Made by a program: the position numbers and the translations under genes. Under the pieces are notes generated by a model, which saw only the letters and a list, made by a program, of their open reading frames with translations, ran no database searches and was not told the DNA's origin. From Henckelia pumila (Eukaryota; Streptophyta; Magnoliopsida; Lamiales; Gesneriaceae), in the NCBI RefSeq assembly GCF_033568475.1, contig NC_133121.1, forward strand, positions 1,736,001 through 1,800,000: a stretch of 64,000 nt of DNA, in the 5' to 3' direction. Below, in pieces: positions 37,723 to 50,004 of the stretch; the first letter of the stretch is position 1; every line of letters starts with the position of its first letter.

Positions 37723-37792
37723 TCGGTTCCCCGTCTCGCTATATATGTGATTTATGAATGAAATACACGGGAAGAAGGGGTATACGTACATG

Positions 37793-37804
37793 ATTTATAT
37801 ATAG
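37793..37804 (-). promoter_or_regulatory. TATA box of the small minus-strand gene
   Basis: The minus strand reads CCCTCTATATATAAATC, a strong plant TATA form, placed so that transcription would start about 40 bp before the chosen ATG. Confidence 0.5.
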
Positions 37805-38867
37805 AGGGAGGGGTGTTTTGAGGGGTAAAAATGGAAACTTGGAAGAGCTGAGAATTTGTGGCCAATGAGGATCGAGAGATTTCCAATTTTGTGTTGGTTG
37901 TAGAATATGTTTTTGAGGGTGTCAAGGTAATTTCACACAAAGTTCCCAAATTCACCGCCTCAAAGGGTCATGTTTGGCTTATGATATACGTAGAAATAAA
38001 ATTTGTAAATCAATCCTTCTCCTAGTCCTAGTAGGATTCGAAGTGTACAATCATAATTCATAAATCAAATCCTACCTCTTTCAAAATAAATCAAACACTA
38101 TCTGAATTATTAAATTACCACTGTACAAGAATAATTATATTATTAGATATCGCATGACTCATTGACGAAAAATCAATAATATAAGAATAATAAATCAATA
38201 CTTGATAAAATAATGATATATGATTTTAATAATTTGTAAAACTTGAGTCAAAAATTGAATATTAAACAACCGTGTGTTTAATATATATATCCGAAAACAA
38301 CATCCTAAATAGACATGTTGGGAAATAAAATCAATCTCATATGTTTACTTGTACGGATATTAATATTTATTTTCTTATAATATATATCGTAAAATGCGAA
38401 TTCTTAGGCAAGAAAATTAAAATTTTACATTCCTTTAGTTTTTTTTATAAAGTTTAATTAAAAAAAAAAAACCAGCAAACTAACAACATGGGTGATGGAA
38501 TATGGATGTGAGTGAACATGTGTAACAAATCAACCATTTTTAGGTGCCGTTTAAAATCTAAATACATGCTTGATGTGTGCCATAAACACCTGGAATACGT
38601 GTCAAATAGACGATATTTATTTTTTGTTTAATTGGTGAATATATTAGATGCATCATCTATAAGACTCGATTTAGCTTCACAATGGTCCGTTTCATTTCTC
38701 TTCCGATGCAATATTTTAGCTTCTAAAAGAAAGTAAAAATATTTTTTTTAAAAAATGAAACAGATTCTTGAAATATAATAATTTCAACATCACAGTGACA
38801 TTAAAGATCCTTCTCCACCCTCTTTTTTTTTTTTACAATCACGCAGCACCCGTGACTTTTGTCATGC

Positions 38868-39079
38868 AGGCACTTGTAAAACTCAGGCAAAGGGGAAAAC
38901 GGGACCTAGTCTCCAGCCAGGTACTTGACATTAAGCACGGCCCTGTAGCCACGATGAACTACTGAGGAAGAAACTGGAGAAAGATCAACTTTTAATGTTC
39001 TTGGATGCGCAGGCTTTGGATAGGGAACTGGAATGCATATCTCAGATCTTAGCACCTGGATGGAAGGAAATTCACTAGA
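38868..39079 (+). pseudogene. Coding-like remnant, unidentified
   Basis: After an acceptor-like TTTTGTCATGCAG the frame reads ALVKLRQRGKRDLVSSQ and continues VLDIKHGPVATM. A shift of frame then gives LLRKKLEKDQLLMFLDAQ followed by ALDRELECISQILAPGWK and a stop. Both stretches have normal protein composition (charged, leucine-rich, helical) in an AT-rich spacer. I read it as the last exon or exons of a broken host gene of unknown identity. A real gene with an unseen small intron is the alternative. Confidence 0.4.
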
Positions 39080-40941
39080 TTATTTGAGGAAAGCAGGAGT
39101 ATTTCATAAATATTTGCAACATATTTGAATGTAACAGAAAGCTCAAAACTTAAGAAAGGTAGAAGAGTATGTCTCCCTACTAAAGATCCTTGTGGGCACA
39201 TGAAGAGCAAGGAAATATCGCAAAGACTATTTCTAAAGCTTTCAATCAGGAAGCTCGTAGGAAACAAGAACATCAAGATGTAAGAAAATTTATAGTCTTG
39301 ACAACAAATTGTGATCACATCACATGAACAGTATATTTGATTACAAAAGCAAACATGGAATTTAATCAGGCGCATAAGAACATAACACGATTCATACAGG
39401 ACTCAAGGTTTGGGAAGAAACAAGTAGTTGGTAAGCTGTTAGGATCACTGATGCACTAATATAATTAACCCAGAGATGAAGCTCTTTGGATGTGAGAAAA
39501 CCCTTCTCCTTTGACTCTGGCCAAGTTAATATGTCCACAAAGCAGAATTATAACATAATACCAAATAGTATTACACATTCACATTTTATTCCCTTCAACT
39601 TTACTCCTCATGTGGATGCGTGTTTGTGCATTGAACTATGCTATTATGAGCCTGGACTTGAGCACAGAACACGCACATCAACTTTTAAGTTCACAATGTA
39701 TGCTTTGACAGAGTAAGCAAGAAAATATAGAACAAAGAATTCGAAGAAACTATCTCACCAGCATCTGAGAATGTACACTAACATGGCAATGGCAGAACCG
39801 TGTTATCATACCCATTCCTTGCATATGAGAATGGAATAGAAACAATGCCTGTTAAAAAGACAGAAAACATATTCAGATGTTCGCAGAAAATGAATCTTTA
39901 GATTAAAGTTACGCTTGGCATAATAAATAAAGATTAGAGCTCAAGACAAACTCACGGCGCAATATTTTTCTGATGCAACCTGGGAAAATGAACCAACAAG
40001 TTCAGCACCGAGATACAGAAAACAAGTTCAATCCGTGTAACTCCACCAGCTGCAGCAAGATGAGGCATATTATAGCTCAAGAAGAAGCCAAAAATCTGGT
40101 AGAATGAGGATTCCACATCGAACAAAACCCAATATACAGAGTAGGATCACTCCAAGTTACTGCAATACAACTCATGAACAAGATAAAGATAAATAATTCT
40201 TTGTGGCCAAAATTTTTTTTATGCCTCACAAAGGCATATAAATTACAACAAAAAGTAAAATCAAGACACATTAGTTACAGAAATAACCATAAGTCAACAA
40301 AAGAGTAATTATGGTCGCAACTATTTTCCCAGCAGTGTCTTTATCACAACTGAGATCAATGCATAAGAAAGCACGATAAAGCAGAAGCTACAGTCACAAG
40401 TTTTTCCTTCTCCACTAATCTGATTTTCTTTCCCAAATATGTTTTCAATTATTGAAACAAAATATTGTAGCCCGTGGTAGAGATAGAATTACTCATTGAC
40501 CATAAAACAAGCACGTGTGCCGAGAAACCATTGCCAATAACTATATAAAAGATTCTAGTCATGGCAAGGACATGACTGTCGTCAAATTTAAAGTCTCTTA
40601 ACCTATTTTTTTTCAATGAACACATTTTCCTTTAGTCCCATTGTCTTCAAGCCCACAGACCAATTTCCTTTGATCATGAAGGACTAGGGATGGCAAAAAA
40701 ACAAATATAGACTAGCGTCCACATGAAGTATAAGATCACACAGATTAGAGAGATAACATGAAGATGGTGATACTTTCGTAAAAAAAAAAAAGAAAGAAAA
40801 GAAAAAAGCAATAACCTCTACTAGGGCCATCAACAAACAGATTCAAGCATTCAAACCTTTTTCTTCAATATCGCGATCTGATCGAAAGACCTCGTAAGTT
40901 GTAAAGCCCAAATCAAATACCAAGCAAGATACCACTTTGAG

Positions 40942-42600
40942 CTAAACAGCCACTGGAATATTCATGTTACTCCTCAAATGTGTGGTTTTTTCTAATGATG
41001 ATAAACCTGACTTCTTATTGTTTGACGCAGATAGCTCTATTTCATTGGCTTCACTTGCCATACCCGCCTTTCTGAGGCAAGATGTCAAAGAACTCATGGT
41101 AATATTATCCGGTGCACAACCCACTGACAACATCTTTTTATATATGTCTATAGCTTCGAACGTTCTCCCTTTCATACAGTGGCCCAGAATAAGAATGGTG
41201 AACGTCATCTTATCATGGACGCACCCCTTTGACTCCATTTCTGCAACAATGGCATTTGCCTCATCGAGGTTGCCAGCTTTACAAAACCCATCAATCACGG
41301 GATTATAAATAAACGGTGAGGGGATAATGTCTTTCCTAAGGTTCAACTGCCTTAATAAATCGCGAGATTCGTTTAATCTATTTGTCTTACACAGAGCATT
41401 AATTAGAATGGAAAATGTAAATGCGTTAGGAGACACCTGACGCTTATTCATCTCATCCCAGAGCTTCACGCTTTTATCCAAATCTCCAGTCCTACAATGA
41501 CTATCAATAATAGAGGTGAACGTGACAACATCAGGTTTAAGGCCATCATTGAGCGCCCTTTCATACATCATTAATGCAGAGTCTGAATCACCCTTTTTGC
41601 TAAATCCATCAATAACAATATTAAACGTGAACAAGTTTGGTCTAGTGCCACGCTGAATCATCTCATTGAAAAGAGTAGCAGCTTTCTCCATCCTACCTGA
41701 TTTGCAAAAGCCAGAAATAACTGATGTGAAAGTCACGACGTCTGGTGAGAACTCACGATGTAATTCAATTTCTCTAAGTAGCAAATGAGCTCTGTCCACA
41801 TTACCAACTCTACACAACCCATTAATAAGGGTATTATAAGTGATAAGGTCCGGGAGACAACCAAAACTTTCCATGGCATTAAAAAATTCAAAAGCCTTCT
41901 CAACATTCCCAACTCGGCACAATCCTCGCATTACTATGTTAAAACTACAAGTGTCAGGACAAAAGCTCCGTAATCTCAATATATGACCTTTGAAGAAACT
42001 AACCGCATCCTCTAACTGATTTCTACCTACTAACAAGCTCAAAAAATTGTTATATACAAAGGAGCTAACTATTTCCCCTTTTTCACTACAAATTTCAGCT
42101 TTTGTGATCAAAATTTCTTCTGCCATCCTATATCTCCCAGCATCCGCGAAGGACGAAACTAGAAAATCCAAAGTTGAGTTGTTGGGCAAAAACCCATCAG
42201 TTTTCATGTGCTCATACACTATTTTAGCGGAATCATGAAGACCCATGTGACAAAGTGACCTCAAAAGCAAATCAAAAGTGGATTCCGAATGAATGATATT
42301 CAGATTAATCCTCAAATACTGAAAAAATCTAAATGCCGAACCTGGGTCTTTCAATTTATAGCTTAAGTGGTGAATCACGCCAAAAGCTAAGAACGGATTC
42401 AAATTCTTGCGAAAATAATCAGAGCCAAAAACAGAAAGGGACTGAGAGTGGTTAACCAAAATAGTGCATACAACTTTCGTAAACCAGAGAGTGGATGCAG
42501 CAGCGTAGGATGGCTCTATGGTGGAGTGACCGTGGAACAAAACCGTTGATAAAACCTTCGGAATGAAAACCCTTTGCGCCAAAAATTGCATTATTATCAT
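40942..42600 (-). CDS. P-type pentatricopeptide repeat protein, probably mitochondrial (At2g06000-like)
   Basis: Intronless frame of 552 residues, as usual for PPR genes. From about residue 105 on there are at least ten 35-residue PPR motifs, for example TYNTLINGLCRVGNVDRA, TFTSVISGFCKSGRMEKA, TFNIVIDGFSKKGDSDSA, TFTSIIDSHCRTGDLDKS and TFSILINALCKTNRLNES. No E, DYW or SMR domain follows, so it is P-type. These proteins bind organelle RNA by a repeat code and help RNA stability or splicing. The N-terminus (MIIMQFLAQRVFIPKVL) is basic and hydroxylated enough for a mitochondrial presequence. Overall it resembles Arabidopsis At2g06000 from memory. The second Met (MQFLAQ) is an alternative start. 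Confidence 0.9.
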   Translation of the reverse strand: MIIMQFLAQRVFIPKVLSTVLFHGHSTIEPSYAAASTLWFTKVVCTILVNHSQSLSVFGSDYFRKNLNPFLAFGVIHHLSYKLKDPGSAFRFFQYLRINLNIIHSESTFDLLLRSLCHMGLHDSAKIVYEHMKTDGFLPNNSTLDFLVSSFADAGRYRMAEEILITKAEICSEKGEIVSSFVYNNFLSLLVGRNQLEDAVSFFKGHILRLRSFCPDTCSFNIVMRGLCRVGNVEKAFEFFNAMESFGCLPDLITYNTLINGLCRVGNVDRAHLLLREIELHREFSPDVVTFTSVISGFCKSGRMEKAATLFNEMIQRGTRPNLFTFNIVIDGFSKKGDSDSALMMYERALNDGLKPDVVTFTSIIDSHCRTGDLDKSVKLWDEMNKRQVSPNAFTFSILINALCKTNRLNESRDLLRQLNLRKDIIPSPFIYNPVIDGFCKAGNLDEANAIVAEMESKGCVHDKMTFTILILGHCMKGRTFEAIDIYKKMLSVGCAPDNITMSSLTSCLRKAGMASEANEIELSASNNKKSGLSSLEKTTHLRSNMNIPVAV

Positions 42601-43542
42601 TCAATGCAGGGATTGTTGGCACACGCAGCGACGAATCCACGGCTCTCTTCTTCATTCCATTTTCATTTTGTGTGGATGAAATGCAAAGATTGAGGTAATC
42701 GTAAAGCGTTAAGCGCTACTGAAATCACTTCCAGCCATAAATAGCATTCTTATCAATCATAATGAGGATCGTTGATACGAGTAGCAAGAAGAACAACTAT
42801 ACTCTCGGGCATTCCACTCTTGTGCAGGCTGGGGAGATTTTAGGATTTGAAAAAGAAGTGTATCCGACAAGGAATCGATGTAGCTGGATTGCGAGTAAAT
42901 CTCGATCGGCGACCGGAATCACCAATTAGGGTTGAAAGGGGGCGCCCGGGTGAAGTGCCCCAAATACGAAAATGTGGGTCTTTGGTTTCGAGGTTTATGA
43001 ACAAAGCCATAGGGGAAGGGGTAAACAAGGAATACACTTGTACATAATACATATACACACACACAATTTTTTTTCTTCTTAAAAAATTGATTTTTATTGA
43101 AAGAATGCCTTGTATCACTTGAAATAAAAACTTCAGCCAAAGAAGATTAATCAAAATAAAAATTACACACGTTAAAGTTACACAGAATTATACGTTATCT
43201 TTGCTCGAATTGACTTTTCGATACTACGCTTTGACATATAGACATATCATCAATCAACATATTATCACCTTCGTTGTGCATCTAACATAACGTACCAACT
43301 CGTAAATTGAAGGATATTATCACATTAATGAATCTCCACGTATCCATCCATATTTGCAAAATGATTTGGGACCGAAAATGGAAAAAAAATAAATGCGCTT
43401 TAGTACTTTCTGAGACTATCAACATAAAAGATGTAAAAGACAATTACAAAATACTAAATAAATAAAAACAAAAAACGATGATACAACAGAATAGACTTTA
43501 GAAATATTTTTTCAAGGTACATTACAGAAACCAGTTAACATG
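42601..43542. other. Spacer between PPR and ROH1 genes
   Basis: 42601-42840 is the PPR promoter side. 42845-43040 is moderately GC-rich and open in several frames, but none resembles a protein I know. It ends in a short CA repeat (43053-43063) and T run. 43100-43540 is probably the ROH1 3' flank. Confidence 0.4.
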
Positions 43543-44694
43543 TTAAGGTTCAGTAGCCTTGCCCAAGGCCTCGAGACCTTCCGTGTGACAGTTCATAATC
43601 TTCCGGAAGACGTCCCTCAGCTGGCGTTGCAACGGATCCAATCCGTTCTTACAAGCTTCGTGTATCAATGATAATTCGCACACGTTCGCCCTCACTTCTT
43701 CTTTCACTTCCTCTGATAAAGGGAAGTGAGCAGAATCCACTGAGGTTGTGATCTGATGCACGTTCTTTTCGATCTGATGTATTTCCTGGAGCAAACCATT
43801 TGAGTTACGACGATCCCGTTTCTTTGATTCATCCATGATTCGACTGTGAAGCAGGGAAAATGGCGTGCTCCATGGAAAATTACGAGGGATTGTGAAATGA
43901 ATCTGCACGCCCCGGTCTTGACAAGGGATTGCCACGACAAGGACCCATAAGACGAACATGAGGATAAAACTCATGGTAAAGAAAAGTGTAGCCAGACCAT
44001 CTGTGGCTTCTACTTCATTTCCACGAGGAGGGATTAGGTTATTTGCAATTAACTGGAGTTGTTTTGAGGCTGACCAATTATGAGGTACGCTCCAAGAGAG
44101 CGATCGCGAGTGCCCATGATGACTATCCTTCCCCTTGCGTCCAAAAGATCGGTTCCGGTGAGAAAATATAGAACCTGTATCCTTTTCGTCTATCATCACG
44201 AGTGCCAAATCCATCAAGGCTTTTCTTGCTCGACGAAACTGGGCTTCACCTAAAATCCTCTGACGACTATCCAAGGCACATAAAACCATCTCCAAATGTT
44301 TCTGCCATATTCGAATCTTCTCGATACCATCACGAGTTGCATTGAAAATATCGAGTGCTTTGATCGCCCTGTCAAAGAACTCGGTAGCAAGCCTATCTGC
44401 TGGTGGCTTTAAGAGATGCCCTCTATTGTTCATCAGTGTGATTTGAAAATTATCGAGGCAGCTAGAAAAGGCATCTAAAAACTTGCATATCCATGAAATG
44501 GAAAGAAGTTCATTAGCATCAACCACTGAAACGTCGTGAAACCAGGTAAAAACTTGCCTTTGAAATGCATCAAGATTTTGAGTTCGAGAATCATGGTTCA
44601 TTTCCGAATGAACCGGATCACTTCCAATAGTCAAAATTGGACGACGAAATGAGGCAAAAGGCATAGGGGAGCCATGGTTGTTTGAAGAAGGCAT
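43543..44694 (-). CDS. ROH1: ROH1/BYPASS1-related protein (DUF793)
   Basis: Single coding exon of 383 residues, matching plant ROH1 in length. The start is MPSSNNHGSPMPFASFRRP. The DUF793 block LDAFQRQVFTWFHDVSVVDANELLSI is typed here in two parts: LDAFQRQVFTWFHD and VVDANELLSISWICKFLDAF. A hydrophobic segment (about residues 234-256, LATLFFTMSFILMFVLWVLVV) is followed by a second helical domain ending RKIMNCHTEGLEALG. ROH1 is known as a partner of exocyst subunit EXO70A1, linked to polarised secretion and seed-coat mucilage; BYPASS1 relatives affect root-to-shoot signalling. The gene has a leader intron (own entry), and its 5' part was copied at least twice downstream (51193-53143 and 54453-56158). 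Confidence 0.88.
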   Translation of the reverse strand: MPSSNNHGSPMPFASFRRPILTIGSDPVHSEMNHDSRTQNLDAFQRQVFTWFHDVSVVDANELLSISWICKFLDAFSSCLDNFQITLMNNRGHLLKPPADRLATEFFDRAIKALDIFNATRDGIEKIRIWQKHLEMVLCALDSRQRILGEAQFRRARKALMDLALVMIDEKDTGSIFSHRNRSFGRKGKDSHHGHSRSLSWSVPHNWSASKQLQLIANNLIPPRGNEVEATDGLATLFFTMSFILMFVLWVLVVAIPCQDRGVQIHFTIPRNFPWSTPFSLLHSRIMDESKKRDRRNSNGLLQEIHQIEKNVHQITTSVDSAHFPLSEEVKEEVRANVCELSLIHEACKNGLDPLQRQLRDVFRKIMNCHTEGLEALGKATEP

Positions 44695-44723
44695 TCTTCA
44701 AACTATAACAAGGCCTAAGAATC

Positions 44724-45618
44724 CTGCAGGAAACGAGCCACGAGATCATTTTATCAGCTGAAACCCAAAGAAAAATCAGTTGCACATGCTCTGAGAAAAA
44801 TTTCCAAGACAGAAATGTTACATGTGATTGCTCTATAAAGTTCCAGTACCAAACTCTGTCCTATTCCAACTTTAAATTTCACCATTCTTCCGAAAACCAT
44901 CTTATCTAAACATACATTTCATCCATTAGAATCAACAAGACTGCATTTTTTCCCAAGATCAGGATATTTCAAACAAACCATTCTTTAAGAGGCAGACTCA
45001 GGAATTTATTCCAAAAACAATTTAATATATTTTTCAAACTAGACTTACAATTTAGGAAACTATAAACATAAAATTTGATTGTTCCTCCAATTTGATGAAG
45101 ATCGGCACCGCTCGTATACCGTAGATTTTTCAAAAACCAAAATGATAAATTGAACACAAAAAAATCAAAGGAAATATATTACCCAATCTAAAACACATTT
45201 CACAACCAAAAACAAAACCTGTGAAAGAAGAATCAATCCGATTCAATCATATCAAAGATCAATAAAAAAAACCCCCAAAATCGTTGAATTATTTGTTTAA
45301 AAAATTACACAGCTGACAGCTCAATCTAAGACATTTTTCAAAATCAAGCTTATAACAATCTCGTAATGCAAGCAAACCCAATTCAATCAGATCAATGAAT
45401 CAATGGAAAAACCTCAAAATCCGTGAAGTTTCAAACAAAAATTTGGATGCCCAGATCGAGAATCGTCGCAAGACCAGATCTAGATAACAAGAACAAGAAA
45501 ATTCCTAGAAATCATGCTTCATTTCATGGCCCCATAAAAAGCACAATTCAGGAAACCAACAAGTTTGTCAAATTATATTAGGGAAAAAAAAACCCCTTTG
45601 CTCAGAAAAAAATCATAC
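44724..45618 (-). other. 5'-UTR intron of ROH1
   Basis: Minus strand: donor ATTGAG|GTATGATT at 45618 and acceptor TTTCCTGCAG|GATTC ending at 44724, 29 bases before the ATG. The intron is 895 bp, T-rich in sense. Both duplicated ROH1 5' copies keep the same splice-site sequences, which supports the call. Leader introns near the promoter often raise expression in plants. Confidence 0.7.
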
Positions 45619-45619
45619 C

Positions 45620-46283
45620 TCAATCGGTTGCTTGTGCATGACTCCTACATGTAAAATTGGAAGTTGAAAATGGTGAATTGGAATCATCTGGAGAATAGGC
45701 CCCAAGCTCCCCACCTTTTGCTGAGGACAGAAGTTTATGGCTTCCAAAAACGTAAATTTAACTTGGTTAATTTTTTATTTTTATTTTTCTGAAACGCTTT
45801 TCCCAAATTAAATTAATTCATTAATAATACGAAAAATGTGTTCGATTTAATTTATATATAAATTAATTTACCCACTTATACTATTGTATGCATAACTAAA
45901 CAAAACAAATCAAATCATGTAGAGAAAAAGAAAATCAAGCAATTAAAAAAAGAGAAAGACGTTTCATTTTCGCAGCACGGAAGACCGTAGCCAAGGTAGG
46001 ATGACAATGAAATGAAGTCAAAGATGATCAAGAGAAGAAAGCGAAGAGAGAAGAAATTTCATGCTATATATTTTCCAAATTTAATAAAATAATTTCATAT
46101 TGTAATTTTGTTGAAAAATGATGATAAATTTTGAATTAGCATGAGCTTCTTTCCCTCGACTCTTCGTCTCTCTAACATCTGTGACTTCTTCCCACCATCA
46201 TCGCTACCATGATTATTGTCATTCTGTTATGGCGTCCATGGAACGACTATCTCCAATGGTCTGCCTTGACCTTCCTTACGTGC
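45620..46283 (-). promoter_or_regulatory. ROH1 leader exon and promoter region
   Basis: Upstream of the leader intron, the region to about 46283 recurs in both downstream copies, including a GAGAAAGACGTTTC tract and ATGCTATATATTTTCC, a TATA-like stretch near 46061-46072. Homology between copies stops near GACCTTCCTTACGTGCC. The copies at 52512-52750 and 55556-55810 have about 240 bp extra that this one lacks. Confidence 0.45.
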
Positions 46284-48609
46284 CACCGTTTTCCAAAGTA
46301 TCATGCATTTTTTGGTGTTAGGATAACTCGATCGAGCAACATATATATTATCTACTAAACTGCAGTTTGCAGTACTTTTCGATCGATAATATTGATCCAA
46401 CCACAAGAAGCGATAAATACAAAGTATTCACTTGCAGTCAATTTGTACCCAATATATGATTTGAATTATAATCAACAATAGGATTTCCTTCCTCCATGCA
46501 TCTTTGACCGGAAATATCCATTCCAATACAAATGTTCAAATTCAAAACATAGCACAAGAAAGATTTTACAAGAAGCCATGACGCACCGTTTCATGCAAGG
46601 GATCGAAAGCACTAATGACATAAGATTCATCATGTGGTTCAAATTAACATTAGAAGTACATACAAATCGACAACAAATTAATTAATGACGGCCGTATGAA
46701 TCTACCTACCTATTAGATATGGTACTTGATATGTAAGAAAGATTTATATCACGATCCTTGCCACCACCGTCGCCACATACGAACTACTAACACTGCACCT
46801 CCGTGATGGTGTCCGACTATCGGGATTCGCCTACCTCGATCCATCTTCCTCTCCACCGTGCACCAATTACACCAGGATATTTAATTAGTAATTAATGGAA
46901 ACATGCAAACTAATCATGACAATCATTTTGCAATGTCATAATGCAAGAACAAGCTTATTCCAATATATCACAACTTAAACTAACCTTCAAAATCAAGATT
47001 GCGTTTGGTTGTGATAGGTGAAGCTAGCTAGAGGGGTCGAATCAAGAACTGACATGGGAGTTGGCGGTGTGTATCAGTTTCATTCATCTCCGCTAGCTAG
47101 CTTGTTGCATCTTTGCAATATATATATATAAATTTTTCCCTTGTGTCTTCGACCTCTGCAGTCGACATTTAATTGTCGAAACCGGAAAATTCTCTCAAGA
47201 GAGGCGAAGAAAAAGGGAAGAAAGAAGGCGAAAAAATATATATACAATAACACAAAAGGCTCCATATTAATTTGTTATATGAAATATAGAAATAATTTTG
47301 GAAATTAAATCTCTATTTGCATGGAGTTTTGATATATGAAATGAAATAATAATTAATATATAAAATCTTTGAATAGATCTATATTTCAAATTTAGATAAT
47401 TAAAGAATCAAGAATCATGAATTAACTCCATGTATGTAAAACTCACGCACAAATCCAAAAATATCCCAAATAAATAAAGAAAATCAAGACCACATGGATA
47501 TATCAATTCTTTCACTTTTTATTCAAGCTTTTAATTTATTATTATTATTCAAATTTCAAAATGATCATCCCGTCTATTTTCTTCTAAAGTTACATAAAAA
47601 AATTTAAAAATTGTTTGAAATCTCAATGATATTGTTTTATTTAATTTAAATATTAAAATACACTATAGATATCATTTTTTTCTCTCTTTCGATCGAGTTT
47701 CAAATTTTTTTCAAGAACTTGTGGGTTTGAATCTTGATGCATTCATACTTGGTTAACTCCGCTTAAACATGCACGGATTATATATGTAGTGTAATTTGAT
47801 TTTGTCGATCTTGGGCACTGCAAGAAAAATTAATTAATTTTCAAACGACGGGATTCGAATTCGATAGTTGTGATACATTTTACAGGATTTGTTTGTTTGT
47901 GGTTTATTCAATTCGGGTCATGAGAAAGAATTGTGAATATCTTAATCCATATATATAGCTTGTTTGTATTATATATAACCATTAATCTTAATTGAGCCAA
48001 TTACTGTTATCGAACGGATTTCTTATGCATGCAGTTTTTGAAAAATTTGACATTAAACATCATGCATGATAAATCTTGTTCCAGCTATATATATTTACGT
48101 ACATTTGTCAATTTCTATTTGAATCTTGATACATGCATGCCTCCGCCTCGTCTTTCACCACCTCATTAAATACACAACGTACGTACAATTAATTATCTCA
48201 TATGTTGCGAAAACTCGTAGATCGAACGCCAAGATAATTATGAGGGAGCACCTATCTAACCAAATGCAAATTCATGCATCTTAGTGATATTTACGTCTCC
48301 GTGTTTTTTTTTTTGTGCAAGCACATCGAATATCAAATTACATCAAATTGTAACACTAAAGAATGAAATTGCCCACACATCAAATATAATTACGTGTTAT
48401 TAAAGGTATCGTAGCACCCATTCCGACGTACCTATCAAAGATCAAGAAACTCGAAAGCAAGATGATGGACACTGCTCAAATCTTATGGAATACTATGGTC
48501 GGTTTCTGATCGAATGCGATTACAAACAAGAAATTTAAAAAAAAAAAACGAAAGAAAGAAGAAGCCAAACCCAGTAATTCACAGAATATTTCACTTTAGA
48601 AAAGGAATC
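46284..48609. other. AT-rich spacer
   Basis: No gene is supported. A frame of 31 codons (minus strand, about 46845-46750, MDRGRRIPIVGHHHGG) is too short to judge. 48100-48609 contains poly-T and poly-A runs. The duplicated block begins at 48610. Confidence 0.4.
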
Positions 48610-49201
48610 TAAAAGTGGTCTCCACTCCATAGAGTGCCCAAAATATTGCTCTCTTGAAGTCATTTGCTCCAAAAGAGTGAATTAAGGCCTCTGCATAAGT
48701 TTGATATATATGCTAGTGCAAAACAAATTTTCTGTTACAGAATTATTACCAGTACAAGCCAGGTGGTCCAATTAGTTATGCAAGAATCTGATATTGATCA
48801 CGATAGAACTTGACAGACATGGTAAAAATGTGGCATCCGTTTCTTCAACTCCTCATAAAGAAATAAATAAAATCCTCATTCTGCTTATAACTTTTCTGCT
48901 TGCATTTCGAATATCTGATTACGATAGTTACAATGTCTGTACCTAGATTTCGGAATTCAGACAATATGAAAGCACGACCTGAATGAGAAAATAATGGGAT
49001 AATGAAAAGTAAGGTGAAACTTCATGCTCTTTACATCCGATTTCTACACAACCAAACCAGAGTTTGTTCACAGGCAAGCAAAGATTTGAAAGCAGAGCAA
49101 GCTAATACATGACTGAAATGAAGGGAAACCCCTTGAGCTGTATTAGGAAATATGCATGCAGTGATAGAAATATATAAGAACTGAGAGTTTGGATATTTCA
49201 G

Positions 49202-49332
49202 AGGCTACCTCGAACCAACCTCCGAGAGGGAAGCGTGCGTTCCTCTGTGGAGTCAGCTACAAGAACCAGAAGTACGAGCTCCAGGGAGCCACACAGGACC
49301 TGAAAAACATGAAAAGTTTAAAAAATCTCTAA
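49202..49332 (+). pseudogene. Type I metacaspase fragment (unit 1)
   Basis: After an acceptor-like GGATATTTCAG the frame reads QPPRGKRAFLCGVSY, then KNQKYELQGATQDLKNMK, and ends in a stop at 49330-49332. This is the start of the p20 caspase-like domain of plant type I metacaspases (cysteine proteases linked to programmed cell death). The catalytic His/Cys region is not present. Only one exon was captured, so no enzyme can be made. Confidence 0.75.
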
Positions 49333-49717
49333 GGGGCTAAATACATTGAATTTACAAGGAGAGACAGAGATGAACATGAAAGTATACCTGCAATGATTGA
49401 ATAAACATGAGCAGTCACCTAAATTCGAAGCGTTTGATACCCATTTTTGGGCAGCCTAATACCTCACGAAAATGGGATGGAACCGAGCCGGAAGAAGCTT
49501 AAAAACATTCAAGAGAAAAATGAAAGAAGCTAAGTTTAAGTAGTTTGAAATTACAAGTGATACCTATATATATATATATACACACACAGAAATGACCCCA
49601 AGACACCTTAGGTGCAAGAAATTTGTTTGCGACCAGGAAATTTGTTTGCGACCACTAAAACTCTGTCGCTCACATATTCTAGGGTGCAAGGGATCAAAGT
49701 TATATATAATATATATA

Positions 49718-50004
49718 TGTATAGAGTTCTTTTATGGTGTCCAACATTATATGCCCACTTCATGCCACCATGTACAAGTCAACTCATCTATTGTACATGG
49801 TGGGCCTGAAGTGGGCATATAGTGTTGGCATATATATATATATATATAGAGTTCTTTTATTGTGCCCAACTCTATATGCCCAACTCCATGCCCACCATGT
49901 ACAATATGTGATAAGTCAACTCATCAATTGTGTTGGTCAACTCACATATTGTACATGGTGGGCATGGAGTTGGGCATATGAGTTGGGCACCATAAAAGAA
50001 CTCT
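49718..50004. mobile_element. Two related hairpin MITEs in a row
   Basis: Element one (about 49718-49830) and element two (about 49847-50004) each form a long inverted repeat with arms AGTTCTTTTATGGTGTCCAAC / …GGGCACCATAAAAGAACT and an inner arm ATGCCCACCATGTACAA / TTGTACATGGTGGGCAT. The loops contain AAGTCAACTCATC. TA tracts lie before, between and after them. Element two is nearly perfect; element one has only the inner part of its right arm. No coding capacity. Confidence 0.8.

Larger units (their letters stand above)
37723..40941. other. Spacer, mostly AT-rich, with one coding-like remnant
   Basis: 37980-38800 is AT-rich with nothing recognisable. 38868-39079 has a coding-like remnant (own entry). 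39080-40940 has the composition of a long 3' flanking region of the PPR gene. No further frame has support. Confidence 0.4.

Noticed and set aside
42845-43040. Possible small gene between PPR and ROH1
   Set aside because: Open in several frames on both strands, but no resemblance to a known protein and no consistent start or splice signals.
46750-46845. 31-codon frame MDRGRRIPIVGHHHGG
   Set aside because: Short and without family resemblance. I considered DVL/ROT4-type peptides, but their conserved C-terminal motif is absent.
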